The notes beneath the pieces are model-generated. The model ran no database searches, was not told where the DNA came from, and saw only the letters and a list, made by a program, of their open reading frames with translations. From R-RK-3 sp963842775 (GTDB lineage: Bacteria > Pseudomonadota > Alphaproteobacteria > Rhizobiales > Rhodomicrobiaceae): a DNA stretch of 64,000 nt. The stretch covers positions 496,001 to 560,000 of the forward strand of contig CAWJHQ010000016.1 in the NCBI GenBank assembly GCA_963842775.1, given 5' to 3'. The stretch's first letter is position 1, and each line of letters opens with the position of its first letter. The translations under genes and the position numbers were made by a program. Shown piece by piece: positions 53,205 through 61,913 of the stretch.

Positions 53205-54221
53205 TTGCGTCGTAAACTGACGGCAATCGTTGCCGCCGATATTGTCGGCTACAGCAAACGGCTCAGCGAAGACGAGAGCGGCACGCTGGCCAGGATCGAG
53301 CAATTGCGGACGCATATCGTCGAGCCGCATCTCGCAAAACATTCCGGCAGGGTTTTTCGGCTCCTTGGAGACAGCACGCTGCTCGAATTCGAGAGCGCGC
53401 TGGGGGCCGTTGAATTTGCCACCGAGGTTCAGCAATGCCTTGCCTCGCGCAACGACGCCGAGCCGAAAAACGACGCGCTCATCCTGAGGATGGGCCTCGA
53501 CCTCGGCGATGTCGTCGTGGAGGAAAATGAAATCCACGGCGAGGGCATCAACATTGCCGTCCGTTTGGAGGAGATCGCCGAGCCCGGCGGAATTTGCCTG
53601 TCCGACGGCATTCACGCGCAGATCAGGAAACGGTTCGATCCGCCTTTCTTCCCCATCGGTCCGCGCACGCTGAAGAACATCATGGAGCCGGTCCAGGTCT
53701 GGCGATGGCGCCCGCGGCGGGACGTCACCTCGCCTCGCGAGCATGGCGGCTCGTCCATACCGGGGCAGAAAATGCTCGATCCGCACGTGACCGAGCTGAT
53801 CCTGAAACTGCATGCCCGCTCCGCGCAACTGGCCATCTCCAATGCGCTCGACGACGTGCTCGCGGAAAACGATCAACAGGCGAGCGCAACAGGCGACAGC
53901 TTTTATGAGCGGATCGGCGACGAACTCGCTCTGGCGAGGTCCATGCTGGATCGAATCCAGGTGGAACCGGTGGACCAGTTTCGCGAACTTCTCCCGAGCG
54001 GCGAGACATATCAAAGTCTTAGCGTATTTATTTCCGCCATATTCCAGGAGCGCGGCAACGCCTATTTGATGCGCCTGATGCCTCAAGCTCATCTGATCAT
54101 GAAGGGGCCGGAGAGCGCGGTCGCCAAGCGGCGGCTGTTTCTCGACATGGTGCGCAGGTTCCATGACGAGGAATTCGTCGTGCGCTCGAAGGGGCTGATC
54201 AAGACCGCATTCGTGGTGTGA
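53205..54221 (+). CDS. Class III adenylate/guanylate cyclase domain protein
   Basis: The N-terminal 165 residues form a class III cyclase domain: RRKLTAIVAADIVGYSKRL with the first metal aspartate, GRVFRLLGDSTLLEF with the second, and IHGEGINIAVRLEEIA. The C-terminal 150 residues are helical and match no family that I recognise, unlike the usual TPR or SBP partners. I start at TTG 53205, because GGAG lies seven bases upstream and the product begins MRRKLTAIVAADIVGYS; the ATG at 53199 is too close to the GGAG. Product nucleotide unknown. Confidence 0.88.
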   Translation: MRRKLTAIVAADIVGYSKRLSEDESGTLARIEQLRTHIVEPHLAKHSGRVFRLLGDSTLLEFESALGAVEFATEVQQCLASRNDAEPKNDALILRMGLDLGDVVVEENEIHGEGINIAVRLEEIAEPGGICLSDGIHAQIRKRFDPPFFPIGPRTLKNIMEPVQVWRWRPRRDVTSPREHGGSSIPGQKMLDPHVTELILKLHARSAQLAISNALDDVLAENDQQASATGDSFYERIGDELALARSMLDRIQVEPVDQFRELLPSGETYQSLSVFISAIFQERGNAYLMRLMPQAHLIMKGPESAVAKRRLFLDMVRRFHDEEFVVRSKGLIKTAFVV

Positions 54222-54410
54222 GCGGGGAAGCGGCGGCCCGCGCGCAGCGCTGCTGGCTCCACCTCGCGCGGGCGAGACCATCGCGGATTTCATCGCTTGC
54301 GCGACCGCGCGTCCCTCCGATACATCTTTGCCTGGCGAGGGTCGGCCGGGGGGATTGATCCAAGCGGAAGGCGCCGGTGTCGGTGCATTCGGCTGAGCGA
54401 GAGGCGGGCA

Positions 54411-55277
54411 ATGAGTTTCGATTTCGGTCTTTTGGGCGGTCTTCGCGTGAGTGTCCGTAACGGAACGCCGCTCGCATGCGTCGCCCTTGCCGCGATGCTG
54501 CTCGCGCCGCCCCCCGCATGGGCGCAGGAGAAACCGAAACTTCCCGACGCCAAGTCGCGCGACGCCATCGCCCGGAAGGCGCTCACCAAGGTTCCGTCCC
54601 ACATCGATGCTTCGCCGCTGCCTCGCTACAAGGGCGATTTCGTCTCTCTCGGCGCGGACGGCCTGTGGAACCGTCCGGCCGAGGGCACCAATTTCCTGAC
54701 CGCCGAGATGGCCGGCAATCAGGGCCCGGCCGCCGATTGCTCGCGCGAGGCGATCGTCCACTATGCGAAGGCGGCCCCTTCCTCTTTCGAGAGCGACAAG
54801 CAAGGGCTGCTTTACGGCGTCAAGACCCATACGCCGGAGACGCGCGTGAAAACCCGCTATTGGGACATGCCCGGGTTCAATTCCTGCGCGCTTGTGGTCC
54901 ATGCCATCCTGAAGCGGGCAGGTTGCGGCTGGGCCAAATACACAGCCGACGCCAAAGCGATTTACGATATGGCCCATGGTGCGGGTTGGCGCCCGTCATC
55001 GGCCCAGGAAGCCGGCTGCATGGTCGCCTGGAATTCCAGATCGGAAGGGTCGCGGTCGAGAATTGGCGACAGGCAGAAGCAGACGCGGCGCGGCAGCACC
55101 CGTTACCGGCATGTGGGCATCGCGACGGGCGCGTTGATGTCGGTGGACAACACCTCCTGGCTGGGCCGGCCTACGGCGTTCTTTACCTTCAGGCCTATTG
55201 CGTATGAGCGGCCGATCTTCCTTTGTCCCCCTGGCGGAGACGGGCCCGCACAAGCCGACAATCCCAAGAAGAAGTAG
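54411..55277 (+). CDS. Secreted NlpC/P60-like cysteine peptidase or amidase
   Basis: The 288-residue protein has a signal peptide (TPLACVALAAMLLAPPPAWAQ). Its C-terminal half has a cysteine in a helix start (FNSCALVVHAILKRAGCG), a GCMVAWN strand, and a histidine strand RHVGIATG followed by SVDNTS, which is the Cys-His-polar order of the NlpC/P60 fold. The match is weak, and the short motifs could belong to another papain-like family. A wall-cleaving role is inferred. GAGG precedes the ATG. Confidence 0.55.
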   Translation: MSFDFGLLGGLRVSVRNGTPLACVALAAMLLAPPPAWAQEKPKLPDAKSRDAIARKALTKVPSHIDASPLPRYKGDFVSLGADGLWNRPAEGTNFLTAEMAGNQGPAADCSREAIVHYAKAAPSSFESDKQGLLYGVKTHTPETRVKTRYWDMPGFNSCALVVHAILKRAGCGWAKYTADAKAIYDMAHGAGWRPSSAQEAGCMVAWNSRSEGSRSRIGDRQKQTRRGSTRYRHVGIATGALMSVDNTSWLGRPTAFFTFRPIAYERPIFLCPPGGDGPAQADNPKKK

Positions 55278-55615
55278 AAGCTGCCGGAACTTGGCACTTT
55301 GCGAACCGTTTCCGAACCGGCGAAAGGCGTGCCGCGCTTTGAGCCGTTTGGTTGGCGTTCATAATGATGGGGCAATTTTTGGCAGCTATGGTGAAGCTTC
55401 GCACGCGGATAAGGATTCGGGCGCTTATTGAACCTTTGGCTCCCGTCCGTCGTCGTAAGCACATGGCTGAAGCAGGATCTGCAAACACCCTGTCCCCGCA
55501 GTCGTTGGGATAGATGGATACAGATCAGGCTCTGGACACCGCCCAACTCATAGTCGTATGAAAGCCGCCGGAATTGTTGGGGAATTTAGAAACTTCGTCG
55601 CTAAAGCGGATCGTA
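55278..55615. other. Intergenic region before sxtJ-like gene
   Basis: I see no gene here; a few short frames on both strands have no family resemblance. Confidence 0.4.
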
Positions 55616-56060
55616 ATGGAAACAAAGCAGACCCCTCGGGCACGGCAAAACTTTCACGAATCCTTCGCGCAGGGAGAAGTGAAACCACCGTCGCCTCGAT
55701 CGACCGGTTTCGTCTTTGTCGGCGTCGCGATCATCGTCGCCCTCCTCTTCCGGCATAATCCGCTCATTGCCGGCATCGCCGTGGGCGCAGCGGTGATCCT
55801 TCTCGCGCTCAGCCTGCTCCATGCCGCACGTCCTGCAGCCTCTCAACATCGTCTGGTTCCAGATCGGCATGTTGATGCACCGTGTCGTCAATCCGGTCGT
55901 CATGTTCCTGATGTTCGCCGTTGCGATGGTTCCGGCGGGACTGCTCATGCGCATCGGCCACGATCCGCTGCGCTCGAAACGTGAGCCGGACGCCTCGACC
56001 TATTGGATCGAGCCCGATCCGGCCGAAGCAAAGCTGAGCTCGATGAAGAACCAGTTCTAG
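55616..56060 (+). CDS. SxtJ-family membrane protein (single frameshift)
   Basis: A small protein with three to four hydrophobic helices (FVFVGVAIIVALLF, AVILLALSLLHA, then NPVVMFLMFAVAMVPAG) and a charged C-terminus with DPAEAKLSSMKNQF. The segment VLQPLNIVWFQIGMLMHRVVNP is the SxtJ family core. An extra C near 55834 breaks the frame after LLHAA. SxtJ-type proteins occur beside SxtI-like carbamoyltransferases, as here (next gene at 56327). They are thought to assist this enzyme at the membrane, but their function is not proven. Confidence 0.82.
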
Positions 56061-56125
56061 GGCATCGATCCGAACAAAGGCGATAAGCCGGCGTTCGGTA
56101 AAATTGATGTACAAGCAAAAACGCA
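56058..56125. repeat. Dispersed repeat, copy B (downstream of sxtJ-like gene)
   Basis: Matches 3623-3690 over about 60 bases by eye, including GCATCGATCCGAAC, the GCCGGCGTTCGG block and AAAATTGATG. It too begins at a TAG stop codon. Confidence 0.55.
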
Positions 56126-56326
56126 ATCAATTCGGAGACCGATGACGACCGAATAGGATGGGGGGATCTGGTGTTCTCCGAAAAGACGCGGAAATCGCAA
56201 TCCGGAGCGCTGCTTTCCAAGACGGCTGTACAGGGCCAATGATCAGGGTGTCTCGCCGGAGACAGCGCCATTGCCAGCCATTCATCATCATCACTGACCG
56301 GATAAACGACGCCTTCGGAGCGGACC

Positions 56327-58165
56327 ATGAGAATTTTGGGAATTTCTGCCTTCTATCATGACAGCGCCGCCGCGCTGATCGAGGACGGCCGCATCGTCGC
56401 AGCCGCGCAGGAGGAACGTTTTACCCGCAAGAAGCACGACGCCGCTTTCCCGGTCGAGGCGATCCGCTATTGCCTGGATAAGGCGGACACCGATCTGGAC
56501 GGCGTCGACCACGTCGTATTCTTCGAAAAGCCGCTGGTGAAATTCGAGCGGCTCGTCGAGACCTATCTCGGCAATGTGCCGAGCGGATTTCAGTCCTTCC
56601 GGATGGCGATGCCGCTCTGGATCAAGGACAAGCTGTTTCAGAAAAGCGGGCTGCTCAAATCGCTCAAGCCGTTCTCCGCGACCGGGGAAATGGACAGCAA
56701 GAAGCTGCTTTTCGCCGCGCATCATCAGAGCCATGCGGCATCGGCGTTTTTCCCTTCGCCCTTCGATGAGGCCGTGGTGCTGGCGATGGACGGCGTCGGC
56801 GAATGGACGACGACCTCGGTTTCGATCGGGCGCGGCAATACGCTGGAGTTGAAGCGCGAGATCAAATTCCCGCACAGCCTCGGATTGCTCTATTCCGCTT
56901 TCACCTATTATACGGGATTCAAGGTCAATTCAGGCGAATACAAGGTCATGGGCCTCGCACCCTATGGCGAGCCGAAATATTACGACCTGATCATGAAGCA
57001 TATTGTTGACGTCAAGCCGGACGGTTCCTTCTGGCTCGACCTCAGCTATTTCAACTATATGACCGGCCTGACGATGACGTCGGAAAAGTTCCACGAGCTT
57101 TTCGGCGCTCCGCCGCGCGAATCCGAAAATCTGGTCACTCAGCGCGAGATGGATCTCGCCGCCTCCATACAGAAGGTGACAGAGGAAATCATGCTGCGCA
57201 TGACGCGCGAGCTGGCGAGAACCTATGGGATCCGCAATCTGTGCATGGCGGGCGGCGTCGCGCTCAACTGTGTCGCGAACGGCAAGATCCTGCGCGACGG
57301 CCAGTTCGACCGCATCTGGGTTCAACCTGCGGCGGGCGATGCCGGCGGCGCGCTCGGAGCGGCGCTTGCGGCGCATTACCTGCATCTGGGCAATCCCCGC
57401 CGGTTGAACGGCGCGCTCGACTCCATGCAGGGCTCCTATCTCGGCCCGGAATTCGAGCAAGGGGACATCGAGCGGCGTCTCACCGCGAGCGGCGCGCGCT
57501 ATGAGGTGCTGGACGAAGCCGCGCTGCTCGGCCGCACCGTCGATTCGCTGACCTCGGGCGACGCGGTCGGCTGGTTCCAGGGGCGGATGGAGTTCGGCCC
57601 GCGGGCGCTTGGCGCCAGGTCGATCCTCGGCGATCCGCGCAATCCGGACATGCAGAAGACGCTGAACCTCAAAATCAAATATCGCGAAAGCTTCCGCCCC
57701 TTCGCCCCGGCTGTCCTGCGCGAGGACGTCGCCGACTATTTCGAGCTCGACGAGGATAGCCCCTACATGCTGCTCGTGGCCGATGTGAAGCGCAATCGCC
57801 GCCGCAGCATGAGCGAAGCCGACAAGATACGGTTCGGCATCGACAAGCTGAATCTGCTGCGCTCGGACATCCCCGCCGTCACCCATGTCGACTATTCGGC
57901 GCGCATCCAGACCGTTCACGATGAAACCAACCCGAAGTTTCGCGCGTTGCTCAACGCATTCAAGGAGCGCACCGGCACGTCGGTGCTGGTGAATACAAGT
58001 TTCAACGTGCGCGGCGAGCCGATCGTCTGCACGCCGGAAGATGCCTTTCGCTGTTTCATGGGGACGGAAATGGAAACGCTGGCCGTCGGAAATTGTCTGA
58101 TGCGCAAGGACGCCCAGGATCAGAGTCTGGCCAAGGACTATAAGGATAAATTCGAACTCGACTAG
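56327..58165 (+). CDS. O-carbamoyltransferase, NodU/SxtI/CmcH type
   Basis: The 612 residues transfer a carbamoyl group from carbamoyl phosphate via carbamoyl-AMP. The N-terminal Kae1-like domain has MRILGISAFYHDSAAAL, EERFTRKKHD, the metal-binding histidines in AAHHQSHAASAF and the glycine loop MAGGVALNCVANGK with GDAGGALGAA. The C-terminal YrdC-like domain has GRMEFGPRALGARSIL and NTSFNVRGEPIVCTPEDA. The frame is intact. With SxtJ, DUF5989 and SGNH proteins in the same region, it probably modifies an exported sugar rather than a toxin. Confidence 0.93.
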   Translation: MRILGISAFYHDSAAALIEDGRIVAAAQEERFTRKKHDAAFPVEAIRYCLDKADTDLDGVDHVVFFEKPLVKFERLVETYLGNVPSGFQSFRMAMPLWIKDKLFQKSGLLKSLKPFSATGEMDSKKLLFAAHHQSHAASAFFPSPFDEAVVLAMDGVGEWTTTSVSIGRGNTLELKREIKFPHSLGLLYSAFTYYTGFKVNSGEYKVMGLAPYGEPKYYDLIMKHIVDVKPDGSFWLDLSYFNYMTGLTMTSEKFHELFGAPPRESENLVTQREMDLAASIQKVTEEIMLRMTRELARTYGIRNLCMAGGVALNCVANGKILRDGQFDRIWVQPAAGDAGGALGAALAAHYLHLGNPRRLNGALDSMQGSYLGPEFEQGDIERRLTASGARYEVLDEAALLGRTVDSLTSGDAVGWFQGRMEFGPRALGARSILGDPRNPDMQKTLNLKIKYRESFRPFAPAVLREDVADYFELDEDSPYMLLVADVKRNRRRSMSEADKIRFGIDKLNLLRSDIPAVTHVDYSARIQTVHDETNPKFRALLNAFKERTGTSVLVNTSFNVRGEPIVCTPEDAFRCFMGTEMETLAVGNCLMRKDAQDQSLAKDYKDKFELD

Positions 58166-58276
58166 GCAGGAGCGCGGCGCCGCGGCGCCTTGTGCAATTG
58201 GATACACTTATCCGCTGTCCGGGACAGCAAGTCATCGCTAACAATCCCCAGTCGAAACGGGGGAAGGCCCGCCAAA

Positions 58277-59596
58277 ATGCTTCAAGTCAGAATCGACAGT
58301 CCCGCGCAAACCGTACCAAGCGACACGAGGACCTCGCGCTCGCGGCTCCGGATTTTGCGGACGTTGTCAATTCAGGCGATGATCCTGGCGATCACGGTGA
58401 CGGTGCTCGACACGGTTCTGTTTTTCACGCTGCCCGATGAAATCGGCATGCGCTTCCCGGGCTACCGGCAGGGCTTCATTGTCCCCGAAGTGATCGGCCG
58501 CGGCTATCCCAAGGACTATTTCGGCGCGAATCCGGAACGCGGCTTCGACATTAAGCCCACCGCCAAGCCCCGGACCGACCAGACCCATTACATGGACGAT
58601 TATTCCTATCGCGTCTGGTCCAACACCGTCGGCTGTTTCGATGGGCCGGTTGAGCGCCTGAAGGACAAGTTCTGGTATGTTGCCGGCGACAGCATCGCCT
58701 GGGGACACGCCGCCCATGACGAGCTGATGATGACCGTCCTGGAGAAACTAAAAGGCGTCGATGTCCTCAAATGCGCCGTGACCCATACCGGCCAGCGGCA
58801 TCAGTTCTCCAAGTTCCTGGAGATCGGCAAGAAGCTGGGACGCTGGCCGCAGCGGGTTTTCGTGGTCTATTCGCCGACCGACACCGCGAATGATTACATG
58901 CATCCCCATTCCACCGTCGTCGATGGCGGCTTGAGCGACACCAAGATGCTCGATAGCAACTACAATATCGTGCCGCTTGGCAAGGACTGGTTCGATCAAG
59001 TCAGGGCCGAACGGGCGGCGTCCAAGCCCACCGAAAACGGCGCGCCGACGAATTTTTCGCTTTCGCGCACCTTGCTGACCTATTCCATCACCGCGCAGCT
59101 TGCCAATGCCGGACTGCACGCCCTGAACAATCATGCCCCGGCGATCGGCAAGCATATCGGCGTGCTCGGCGATGAACCGTTGCTGGAGTGGTACGACAAA
59201 TATGTCGTCTACAAGGACCAGAAGCTCTACGACCTGCACCGGCTCACCCATATGCAGACCGCCGACGGCTATTTGCAGTACACGAATTTCAAATTTGCGG
59301 CCCAAAACAAGGCGGTCATCAAGGAATGGCGCGACCACGCGCTGGCCAATGGCTATTCATTGGAATTCCTGCTGCCGCATCCGGGCAGCAGCGTCATCTA
59401 TGCCATGGAAGATGCGACGAATTTTTACAAAGAATTCATGGCCTACCTTTCGTCGCTAGGCATAAAGTACCACGACCTTATTGCCGAACTGGCAAAACGA
59501 AACATCAACCCGGATGACCTATTCTGGGTGAGTGACACGCACATGTCCGGAGAAGGAAATGAGATCGTCGGCGAAATTCTTGCCGAAATCTTATGA
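58277..59596 (+). CDS. Membrane-anchored SGNH-like hydrolase
   Basis: About 439 residues. One membrane helix (residues about 28-52) precedes a periplasmic domain with GDSIAWGH (candidate nucleophile serine) and SDTHMSGEGN (candidate Asp-His pair) near the C-terminus, matching the SGNH/AlgX-type acyltransferase or esterase fold. An AlgX-like acyl-transfer or deacylation role on glycans is inferred. The ATG at 58277 gives the shortest sensible N-terminus. It follows the carbamoyltransferase by 111 bases. Confidence 0.75.
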   Translation: MLQVRIDSPAQTVPSDTRTSRSRLRILRTLSIQAMILAITVTVLDTVLFFTLPDEIGMRFPGYRQGFIVPEVIGRGYPKDYFGANPERGFDIKPTAKPRTDQTHYMDDYSYRVWSNTVGCFDGPVERLKDKFWYVAGDSIAWGHAAHDELMMTVLEKLKGVDVLKCAVTHTGQRHQFSKFLEIGKKLGRWPQRVFVVYSPTDTANDYMHPHSTVVDGGLSDTKMLDSNYNIVPLGKDWFDQVRAERAASKPTENGAPTNFSLSRTLLTYSITAQLANAGLHALNNHAPAIGKHIGVLGDEPLLEWYDKYVVYKDQKLYDLHRLTHMQTADGYLQYTNFKFAAQNKAVIKEWRDHALANGYSLEFLLPHPGSSVIYAMEDATNFYKEFMAYLSSLGIKYHDLIAELAKRNINPDDLFWVSDTHMSGEGNEIVGEILAEIL

Positions 59597-59819
59597 AGGA
59601 GCGCCGATACGGGCAGGGAGGGTAAACGTCGACTTGAGTGGCCGATTTGGCCGAAACAGTCCACTCGGAGATGACGGCGCGGTTCGCGGGTGTGTCCATT
59701 TCACCCGCTGGAGCGCGAAAACGAGTTTAAGCCGCTGAGAAACATCCGAATTCTCAGCAATCGTTCAGGAATTTAGCGTTAAACAGAGGCACGAATGCGG
59801 CCTTTGGTGGGGGATTGTT

Positions 59820-61394
59820 TTGGCGGCGTCATCGCTTCATCGCTACATCAATGTGCTTGGCGCCGCGGCCACGCTTGCCTATTTGGCAATGTCGCTCCTG
59901 TCCTATCTGCAGGCTCCGGCCTTATGGGACCCCACCTATGCCCCCAATGCCACGGGATTTTTCAATGCGCTCTACGGCATCGAGCAGGTCGACGCGATCC
60001 GCGCGCTGTTCGGCGGACCGCTCGCGGTCGTCGTCACGCATTGGGTGCCGCTGATCATCGCGAGCGCGGCGGCCGTCGCCCTGCTTTTCCTGCTCAGCCA
60101 GCAGTCGACCACGGTGGCGGAGACGACGGCAATTCTGGTCCTGAAATGGGCCGTTGCCTTTGCGGCCGTCAGCAGCATCGCCTATCCCATCTTCACCCAG
60201 GATTTCTGGCTGTCGATCGTATGGGGCGATATGATCGCGTCGGGCATCAATCCGTATTATGAAAAATTTACGCCCGAAATGCTGAATGGGCTGCCGCTCG
60301 ACCATTTCCCGATGACCATGTCCTACGGCCCGCTTTGGGCGCTGGTATCGGGAGCCGTCGTGGCGGTGGGCGGAGGCAGCGTTCTCGCGACGGCCGTGCT
60401 TTTCAAAGCGGCGCTCGGAGCGGCCTGGTGCGCTACGCTCTGGCTGGTCGACCGTATCATGCGGCAGACCGCTCCCGGCACCAGAGCGCTGTCGCTTGCC
60501 GTCGCCGGCTGGATTCCCTTGGGCGTTTGGCAAACCGTCGGCGAAGGACACAACGACATCGCCATGGCTCTGCCGGCCTTGCTGTGGTTGCTGTTGCTGC
60601 TGCAGAACAAATGGAGCGCGCCATTGGCGCTCGCTGCCTCGGCGGTCTGCAAATATACGATGGCGCCCTTGCTGCTGGTCGACGTGCTGCATTGCCTTAA
60701 GACGCGCCATATGCCCTTGTGGCGATATGCGGTGCGGCTGATTCTGCCTGCGATCTTCAGCGTCGCGGTGCTTGCCGTGTTCTACCGTTCGCCGCAATTT
60801 TTCGACGGCGTGAGGCTGATCAGTTCCTGGCATTTCCTGCAGCCGAGCGATGCATTTGCCGCTATCGATACAGCACTGGGTGAGTGGCTCAGTCCGCTCG
60901 GGCGGGTGGTCACGGCGATTTTCCCCGCCATCGCCATTCACCAATGCGTCATGTTCTGGAAGCGGCCCGACACGGAGCAACTGATCCGGACCTCGATCGC
61001 GGTGATGGCGGCTGTCTCCTTCGCGGCGATCAGCCATCTGTGGCCATGGTATCTCATCTGGACTTTGCCGCTGGTTGCGCTGGTTCCGGGCTGGTGGCTG
61101 TCGCGCTTCATCCTGGGGCTCGCGATTTTTGCACCCTTTACCGTCATCGTCTGGTGGGTGCCCGAGGCGGAAGATTACAAGGATCTTGCCGCGCTGGTGA
61201 TGTATGCGGGCGCGGCAATGTGGACCTTGCTCACCACGCCGGAGGAAGAACCCGCCGTCGAAGAGGTACCCAACGTCATCCGCCATGTCGATTTCGTCCG
61301 CGCCCGGAGTGCCGAGCCGGCCGCGATGCCCGTTTCGGTGATCAGCCCGAGGCGTCAGGAGATGCGGGTGAAGTCGGCTGCCGGCGAAGGCTGA
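59820..61394 (+). CDS. GT-C fold membrane glycosyltransferase
   Basis: The 524-residue protein has about eleven membrane helices and an early extracytoplasmic loop with DFWLSIVWGDMIASGINPYYE, in which the acidic D/W pattern is typical of polyprenol-phosphate-dependent mannosyltransferases and GT87 relatives; GHNDIAMALP is a second conserved loop. It starts at a TTG with GGGGGA five bases upstream. The last 70 residues are cytoplasmic and charged. Donor and acceptor are unknown. Confidence 0.78.
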   Translation: MAASSLHRYINVLGAAATLAYLAMSLLSYLQAPALWDPTYAPNATGFFNALYGIEQVDAIRALFGGPLAVVVTHWVPLIIASAAAVALLFLLSQQSTTVAETTAILVLKWAVAFAAVSSIAYPIFTQDFWLSIVWGDMIASGINPYYEKFTPEMLNGLPLDHFPMTMSYGPLWALVSGAVVAVGGGSVLATAVLFKAALGAAWCATLWLVDRIMRQTAPGTRALSLAVAGWIPLGVWQTVGEGHNDIAMALPALLWLLLLLQNKWSAPLALAASAVCKYTMAPLLLVDVLHCLKTRHMPLWRYAVRLILPAIFSVAVLAVFYRSPQFFDGVRLISSWHFLQPSDAFAAIDTALGEWLSPLGRVVTAIFPAIAIHQCVMFWKRPDTEQLIRTSIAVMAAVSFAAISHLWPWYLIWTLPLVALVPGWWLSRFILGLAIFAPFTVIVWWVPEAEDYKDLAALVMYAGAAMWTLLTTPEEEPAVEEVPNVIRHVDFVRARSAEPAAMPVSVISPRRQEMRVKSAAGEG

Positions 61395-61913
61395 GGCAGC
61401 TCCAAGAGAGTGCGAACGCATCCACTGCCTTCACGCGTCGTCCACCATATGCCGGTTTCTGAAGCGGGGTCAGAGCACGATCGATCCGACCTTGATGAAT
61501 TGCGGCCGCACTCCCCGCAGTGCCGCTCTCGGCCGATCCCAGCGAACGCGACGATCCGTTATTTCGTTGTGATTCAGCAACTTATACCAATCTCTGAAAG
61601 TGCGGCTCATGCGCCTCAATCCAGCGGCTGTGGAATTCCGCCTCGATCTGCAGGCGTCGCTCCCTCTCCCATGGGGAGAGGGTTGGGGTGAGGGGGTAAG
61701 CGTTTGATGGATAGCCATAAACCCCTCACCCGGCGCTGTCCGCGCCGACCTCTCCCCATGGGAGAGGTGAAGACGAGCGCTGATTGCACCGCATGAGTTC
61801 ATGTCACTGGATCTTGGTATGCCTGCGCCGTAACGGGCGCAGTCAGAAGAAGCGTCAGAGGAGACCTCAGACACTTCAATCAGAACGGGACGCGAATCTC
61901 GGACTTCGATGCG
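61395..61913. other. Convergent intergenic region with palindromic repeat
   Basis: Separates the plus-strand glycosyltransferase from the minus-strand SGNH gene. Apart from the repeat at 61662-61769 there is no supported feature. Confidence 0.5.
61662..61769. repeat. Palindromic intergenic repeat (CTCTCCC family)
   Basis: CCCTCTCCCATGGGGAGAGGG followed by GGTGAGGGG is mirrored by CCCCTCACCC and CCTCTCCCCATGGGAGAGG. Both arms are themselves palindromic around CATGGG. Elements of this type are scattered in intergenic regions of many Proteobacteria and may act as transcription terminators here. Confidence 0.7.

Noticed and set aside
53106..54977. 623-residue minus-strand frame across the cyclase and NlpC-like genes
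   Set aside because: Opposes two genes with recognisable motifs; no domain resemblance of its own.
55616..58165. Saxitoxin biosynthesis genes
   Set aside because: Only the SxtI/SxtJ-type pair is present; no sxtA, amidinotransferase or other toxin genes. These two families are widespread outside toxin clusters.
59922..61421. 499-residue minus-strand frame across the GT-C glycosyltransferase
   Set aside because: Arg/His-rich composition without membrane or enzyme motifs; the opposite strand encodes a clear polytopic protein.
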